Below, in pieces: positions 5,853-8,538 of a stretch of 8,538 nt of DNA. The notes beneath the pieces are model-generated. The model saw only the letters and a list, made by a program, of their open reading frames with translations, did no database searches and was not told where the DNA came from. Location: assembly GCA_038063075.1 (NCBI GenBank), contig JBBTVW010000006.1, positions 1 through 8,538 of the forward strand, written 5' to 3'. The position numbers were made by a program, and so were the translations under genes. The stretch is from JACQHJ01 sp038063075. Its GTDB lineage: Bacteria; Patescibacteriota; Microgenomatia; Levybacterales; UBA12049. The first letter of the stretch is position 1, and each line of letters opens with the position of its first letter.

Positions 5853-7117
5853 TCGTAAACTTCAATCGGAAAGTTTTTTAAAGACTCTTTTCCTTCCTTA
5901 AGATTATACACTTTTTCGCTAAAAAGTGTATATAAAACATCTCCCACCTCAACACTTTCCCCAATTTTTTTATTTAAATATATTCCTGCTTTTTTCATTT
6001 CTGGAGCACCAAGTATTTTAGCTATATGAGTTATATTTTTAATATTTAATTCATTAATTATGCCAGGCTTTGTAGCCTTTTCTTCATAAATATGTTTGCC
6101 TAGTATTAATTTATTGCTAGTTATATTTGGATTTCCTCCTTGAGCTTTTATTATTTGCTTAAACTTTTCTAGAGCAATTTTTTTCTGTAAGATTGTTAAG
6201 GCAAGGTTATATGGGTTTCCAAAATCTTTTAACATTTTTTCTTTATTTGGACTGTCCTCGAAACACAGTTCAAGTAGGGCTGTTGCAATAGTTAAGCTTC
6301 TTACCTCAAGATCTATTGGTCTATCCTTTGTTTGTTCAAGCACTTTAAGACTATCTCTAATTTCTAATACAGGACCAATGCCTCGTCCTGCTGGTTCATC
6401 TGTTTTATAAATTAATACTTTAATTTTTATTTTAAATTTTTTTGCTAACATCTCAAATTTTTTACTTAATGTTTTTGCATCTTCAAGGGTATGCACTTTA
6501 ACATGCTTTCCATAGGGAAGATCTATAACAATATGATTAGAACCAAAAGCAATTTTCTTTGCCATTATGGAAACGACTACTTTATCATAGGATTCAAAAA
6601 TAAGTGGTTTTTCAACTTGAATAATAATGTCATCGGCAGGTGCAAGATGAAAGCTTCCTCCCCAAACAATACAGGCATTAGTTTTTTTTATTACATCAAG
6701 AATTTTTTCTTTTGTTAAATTAACTGGAGCTAGTACTTCCATATCATCTGCTGTTCCATCTGGACTAGTGATTGCTCTTGATGAGCTTTTTGGTATTTTA
6801 AATCCTGCTGCAGCAATTATGGAAACAACGATTGGCGTTGTTCTTGTTGCGGGTACTCCGCCAATTGAGTGTTTATCTGCAACAATTCCAGGAAAAGATA
6901 ATTTTTCTCCTGTTTCTACCATAGCTTTTGTTAGGTAGTAAAGTTCTTGATCGCTAAAGCCTTTTGAGTAGCCAGAGGCAGCAAAATAGGTTGTTAAAAC
7001 ATCACCAAATTTTTTCTTAGAGATTTCATCCATGATTGCATATATTTCTTCATAGTTTAAAGTTTTTCCTAGAAGTTTTTTTCTTACAGCATTTATTGCC
7101 AAATGTTTCTCATCCAT
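5849..7117 (-). CDS. AMP phosphorylase / archaeal-type thymidine phosphorylase family, short form
   Basis: A 422-residue nucleoside phosphorylase of the archaeal AMP phosphorylase type. AMP phosphorylase splits AMP with phosphate into adenine and ribose-1,5-bisphosphate; in archaea and many CPR bacteria this feeds R15P isomerase and RuBisCO. Signatures: phosphate-binding DKHSIGGVPATRTTPIV (81-97), SSRAITSPDGTADDMEVLAPV (112-132), the AMP-phosphorylase-like CIVWGGSFHLAPADD (149-163), GRGIGPVLE (244-252), and a C-terminal domain with KAQGGNP and AGIYLNKKIGESV. Classical AMP phosphorylases are about 500 residues with an ~80-residue N-terminal domain. This protein starts where the phosphorylase core begins, and upstream DNA does not encode that domain. 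The usual GNR/GDK after 'GGVP' is ATR. AMP is favoured over thymidine as substrate by motif similarity, but this is not proven. AAGG about 8 bases before the ATG is a weak ribosome binding site. No RuBisCO or isomerase gene is in the window. Confidence 0.9.
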   Translation of the reverse strand: MDEKHLAINAVRKKLLGKTLNYEEIYAIMDEISKKKFGDVLTTYFAASGYSKGFSDQELYYLTKAMVETGEKLSFPGIVADKHSIGGVPATRTTPIVVSIIAAAGFKIPKSSSRAITSPDGTADDMEVLAPVNLTKEKILDVIKKTNACIVWGGSFHLAPADDIIIQVEKPLIFESYDKVVVSIMAKKIAFGSNHIVIDLPYGKHVKVHTLEDAKTLSKKFEMLAKKFKIKIKVLIYKTDEPAGRGIGPVLEIRDSLKVLEQTKDRPIDLEVRSLTIATALLELCFEDSPNKEKMLKDFGNPYNLALTILQKKIALEKFKQIIKAQGGNPNITSNKLILGKHIYEEKATKPGIINELNIKNITHIAKILGAPEMKKAGIYLNKKIGESVEVGDVLYTLFSEKVYNLKEGKESLKNFPIEVYE

Positions 7118-7121
7118 ATAT

Positions 7122-7259
7122 TTAAGGCCTTATTTGTTTGACTGCAATAGCAAATGTTTGCTTTAAAACTCTTAGGATAAATGAAAACCAATTGTTAATT
7201 ATTCTATAAACATTTGGCCAAATGTTTTTTAAAAAAATATAAAGTCTATTGTTGTACAT
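7122..7259 (-). CDS. Small basic aromatic peptide, 45 aa, between sortase and AMP phosphorylase
   Basis: A short ORF beginning MYNNRLYIFLKNIWPNVY and ending FAIAVKQIRP. It starts one base after the sortase stop (TAATATG) and ends four bases before the AMP phosphorylase ATG, exactly filling what would otherwise be the only large gap in a leftward operon whose other junctions are 0 to -4 bases. It has seven Lys/Arg and no Asp or Glu, two Trp, and many Ile/Leu/Phe/Val. The pattern suggests an amphipathic or membrane-associated helix with charge at both ends. I recognise no family. It is not the missing N-terminal domain of AMP phosphorylase, which is longer and of a different character. There is no Shine-Dalgarno sequence; translation may be coupled to the sortase stop. 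It could be a small envelope protein or a membrane-active peptide. The reading frame could be fortuitous, but the fit to its neighbours argues for a gene. Confidence 0.65.
   Translation of the reverse strand: MYNNRLYIFLKNIWPNVYRIINNWFSFILRVLKQTFAIAVKQIRP
7208..7227. repeat. 20-bp perfect palindrome AAACATTTGGCCAAATGTTT
   Basis: Ten bases on each side of the centre (7217/7218) are perfectly complementary. It lies inside the 45-aa gene, next to a T6A7 tract. As RNA it could form an 8-bp stem with a GGCC loop. On the + strand it is followed by TTTTTT, which looks like a terminator, but no rightward gene precedes it. Related half-sites occur at 7150-7159 and 7099-7108. Confidence 0.6.
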
Positions 7260-7260
7260 A

Positions 7261-7989
7261 TTAGTTTTTAACAAGCCTTGCTTTAATTGCTAGTCTTTTC
7301 CAAATTGTTCCAGGAGGAGTACAAGTGATTAGTGTTATATAGCTATCGTCAAAACTTTGCTCTAAAACAGATGTGTTATCTGGGTCTACAACATTAATAC
7401 TTTCAATTCTGTATTTATAGGTAACATTTCCAACAGTTACAATTATTTCGTCTCCAACTATTAGTTTATAAAGATGACTAAAAACAGTTTTGTAATTTCC
7501 TTCTTCATAAAGTTGAGGAAGTGTTGAGTGTCCGAAAATTACTGCATTTCCATTTTCAGGTGGAACTGCTGTTCCCCCATAATTTACTAAGTGTTTTAAG
7601 AGATCAGTGTCAACTGCTGAAACTTTTGCTTCATTAATATTTATTTTTGGAATAGATATTGTATAGGTTGATGTTTTTAGATTTGTTGATTTATCATATT
7701 TATAATTTGGAAACCAATTTTGGGCATTTGTATAATCAATTCCCGATAGTGTTTGAGATGCGCCTTGAAGTAGGGTTGCAATTGAGTTTTGGGAGACAAT
7801 TGTACTTTTTGGAATTGGTGAATTAATCTCTGAATTAGCAAATACTGGAGCAAAATATAATTGCCAAGATAAAAGAGGAAAAAAAACATAACCTGCAATT
7901 AAAACTCCCATAGAAATAATTAACAGACTAACAAGTCTTAAAAATTTTTTCTTCTCAATCGTTCTGCTTTTTTTATAAACTTTAACCAT
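7261..7989 (-). CDS. Sortase, class D/E-like
   Basis: A 242-residue membrane-anchored transpeptidase that cuts a C-terminal sorting signal and joins surface proteins to the cell wall. A basic N-terminus precedes one transmembrane helix (~18-39). The beta-barrel domain starts near residue 108 (YTISIPKININEAKV). The catalytic triad is visible: His154 in AVIFGHSTLP, Cys223 in TLITCTPPGT, and Arg232 in IWKRLAIKARL. The TLxTC-TPPGT context fits class D/E housekeeping-type sortases; the class is inferred. An extended linker (~50-107) separates membrane and catalytic domain. The ATG immediately follows the stop of the upstream surface-protein gene (TAAATG), and the 45-aa gene starts one base after its own stop. 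No Shine-Dalgarno sequence is seen. No LPxTG-type sorting signal is visible in the part of the neighbour inside the window, so its substrate is unknown. Confidence 0.95.
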   Translation of the reverse strand: MVKVYKKSRTIEKKKFLRLVSLLIISMGVLIAGYVFFPLLSWQLYFAPVFANSEINSPIPKSTIVSQNSIATLLQGASQTLSGIDYTNAQNWFPNYKYDKSTNLKTSTYTISIPKININEAKVSAVDTDLLKHLVNYGGTAVPPENGNAVIFGHSTLPQLYEEGNYKTVFSHLYKLIVGDEIIVTVGNVTYKYRIESINVVDPDNTSVLEQSFDDSYITLITCTPPGTIWKRLAIKARLVKN

Positions 7990-8538
7990 TTAATTTGAAG
8001 ATATATCTATAGTTATGTTTTTAGGGTTTTTAGGAAGCGAAGATGATAAGAATGGAAGATTTGGTGAAATCTTAATTTCAGCATTTTTTACATTTGTAAG
8101 ATTTAAAAGCATATTTTTGGTTTTCGTTGTATCTTCTCCTGCAATTTGTTTTATTAAGTCCTCGGTGTTTATTTTTGGAAAAAGTTTTGCATTAATTACT
8201 AAGTCTGCAGTAATATCATCATTTTTTTCAACTTTTATATTTTCTGCATTAACATCTAATCTGCTTTTTTCAATTGAAAAACTAGAATTATCAAAAAGTT
8301 TTTCTGAAAGTTTAATTACATCTGAGTTATCATATGACAGAAAATTAAATGCAACAGTTGCGCTTAGGGAAACTTTATCCGTTTGTTCTTCTTCTTTTTT
8401 ATCAAACTTTTCATTACTTAAATCTGTATCAATAAATTGAGGAAGTACAGTTCTTCCAGAACTTACTTTTGCTGATATGTCACTTTTTGCTTTATCAGCT
8501 AGAGATTTTGGAAGTTCAGATCTAAGTTTTGCAAGATC
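7990..8538 (-). CDS. C-terminal part of a probable surface repeat protein (baseplate-J-like CPR type), partial
   Basis: The minus-strand frame is open from the right edge to a TAA at 7990-7992: 182 residues, with the 5' end outside the window. It begins DLAKLRSELPKSLADKAKSD and ends SSLPKNPKNITIDISSN. Asn, Lys, Asp and Ser are abundant. Alternating beta-like stretches (VSLSATVAFNFL, ITADLVINAKLFPKI) are followed by a helix DLIKQIAG and a final NAEIKISPNLPFLSSSLPKN. From memory, this resembles the C-terminal regions of long CPR proteins annotated 'baseplate J-like', which usually end in a 'P-w...LP...I-I-I' strand. That assignment is tentative. No membrane segment or LPxTG motif occurs in this part. 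The stop is fused to the sortase ATG with no spacer, so the two are cotranscribed and perhaps functionally linked. A plus-strand frame at 8015-8440 is its shadow. Confidence 0.78.
   Translation of the reverse strand, partial: DLAKLRSELPKSLADKAKSDISAKVSSGRTVLPQFIDTDLSNEKFDKKEEEQTDKVSLSATVAFNFLSYDNSDVIKLSEKLFDNSSFSIEKSRLDVNAENIKVEKNDDITADLVINAKLFPKINTEDLIKQIAGEDTTKTKNMLLNLTNVKNAEIKISPNLPFLSSSLPKNPKNITIDISSN

Noticed and set aside
7208..7232. Rightward intrinsic terminator formed by the palindrome plus T-run
   Set aside because: No rightward transcript leads into it; all genes from 4893 to 8538 run leftward, and in their direction no T-tract follows the stem.
7118..7260. Frameshifted N-terminal domain of AMP phosphorylase in the upstream gap
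   Set aside because: Only 143 bases are available, the one open frame encodes a different, highly basic peptide with its own start and stop, and it shows no resemblance to the archaeal N-terminal domain.
8015..8440. Plus-strand open frame of 141 codons at the right end
   Set aside because: It is Ser/Phe-rich and antisense to a longer minus-strand frame with normal Lys/Asp/Asn composition that ends exactly at the sortase start, so it is a shadow.
1..8538. Recoding of TGA (as in Gracilibacteria/SR1) or other code change
   Set aside because: TGA ends the RodZ-like and AMP phosphorylase genes at the expected places, and no conserved frame contains an internal TGA.
1..8538. CRISPR arrays, tRNA or rRNA genes, insertion sequences
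   Set aside because: No regularly spaced repeats, tRNA cloverleaf signatures, transposase motifs or terminal inverted repeats were seen; nearly every base is in a protein gene.

Overview
The window is AT-rich, gene-dense bacterial DNA with short proteins, almost no spacer and the standard code (TGA is used as a stop in two genes). Several features recur in Patescibacteria (Candidate Phyla Radiation), possibly of a Microgenomates type: an archaeal-type AMP phosphorylase in a bacterial cell-wall operon, a sortase, a repeat protein resembling baseplate-J-like CPR surface proteins, a compact FtsK and a divergent RNase J. This placement is inferred from gene content only.

Layout. Positions 1-4892 are transcribed rightward: the 3' end of an RNase J gene, ftsK, a RodZ-like helix-turn-helix membrane protein, a DUF948-like (YtxG-like) small membrane protein, a YtxH-like protein overlapping it by 8 bases, and an uncharacterised protein that looks like a SAM-dependent methyltransferase. 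Positions 4893-8538 are transcribed leftward as one tight operon. In its own direction it reads: the C-terminal part of a probable surface repeat protein, a sortase, a 45-codon gene for a basic aromatic peptide, AMP phosphorylase, and the endolytic transglycosylase MltG. The junctions are 0, 1, 4 and -4 bases. The two blocks converge with no spacer: the TAA of the methyltransferase-like gene abuts the TAA of mltG.

Biology. The rightward block joins RNA decay, chromosome segregation at division (FtsK) and cell shape (RodZ). The order RNase J, ftsK/spoIIIE, rodZ broadly recalls the Bacillus rnjB-spoIIIE-rodZ region. The leftward block joins cell-surface work (surface protein, sortase, MltG) to nucleotide salvage (AMP phosphorylase).

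The most notable points are: (1) the 45-aa gene at 7122-7259, which exactly fills the only apparent gap in the leftward operon; (2) three rightward genes whose predicted -10 box lies 6-8 bases before the ATG with no Shine-Dalgarno sequence, which suggests leaderless mRNAs; (3) an RNase J whose motif-C His-Gly-Glu reads Gly-Gly-Thr; (4) an AMP phosphorylase without the usual N-terminal domain; (5) a 10-base motif repeated three times near the small gene, each time in a different codon phase.
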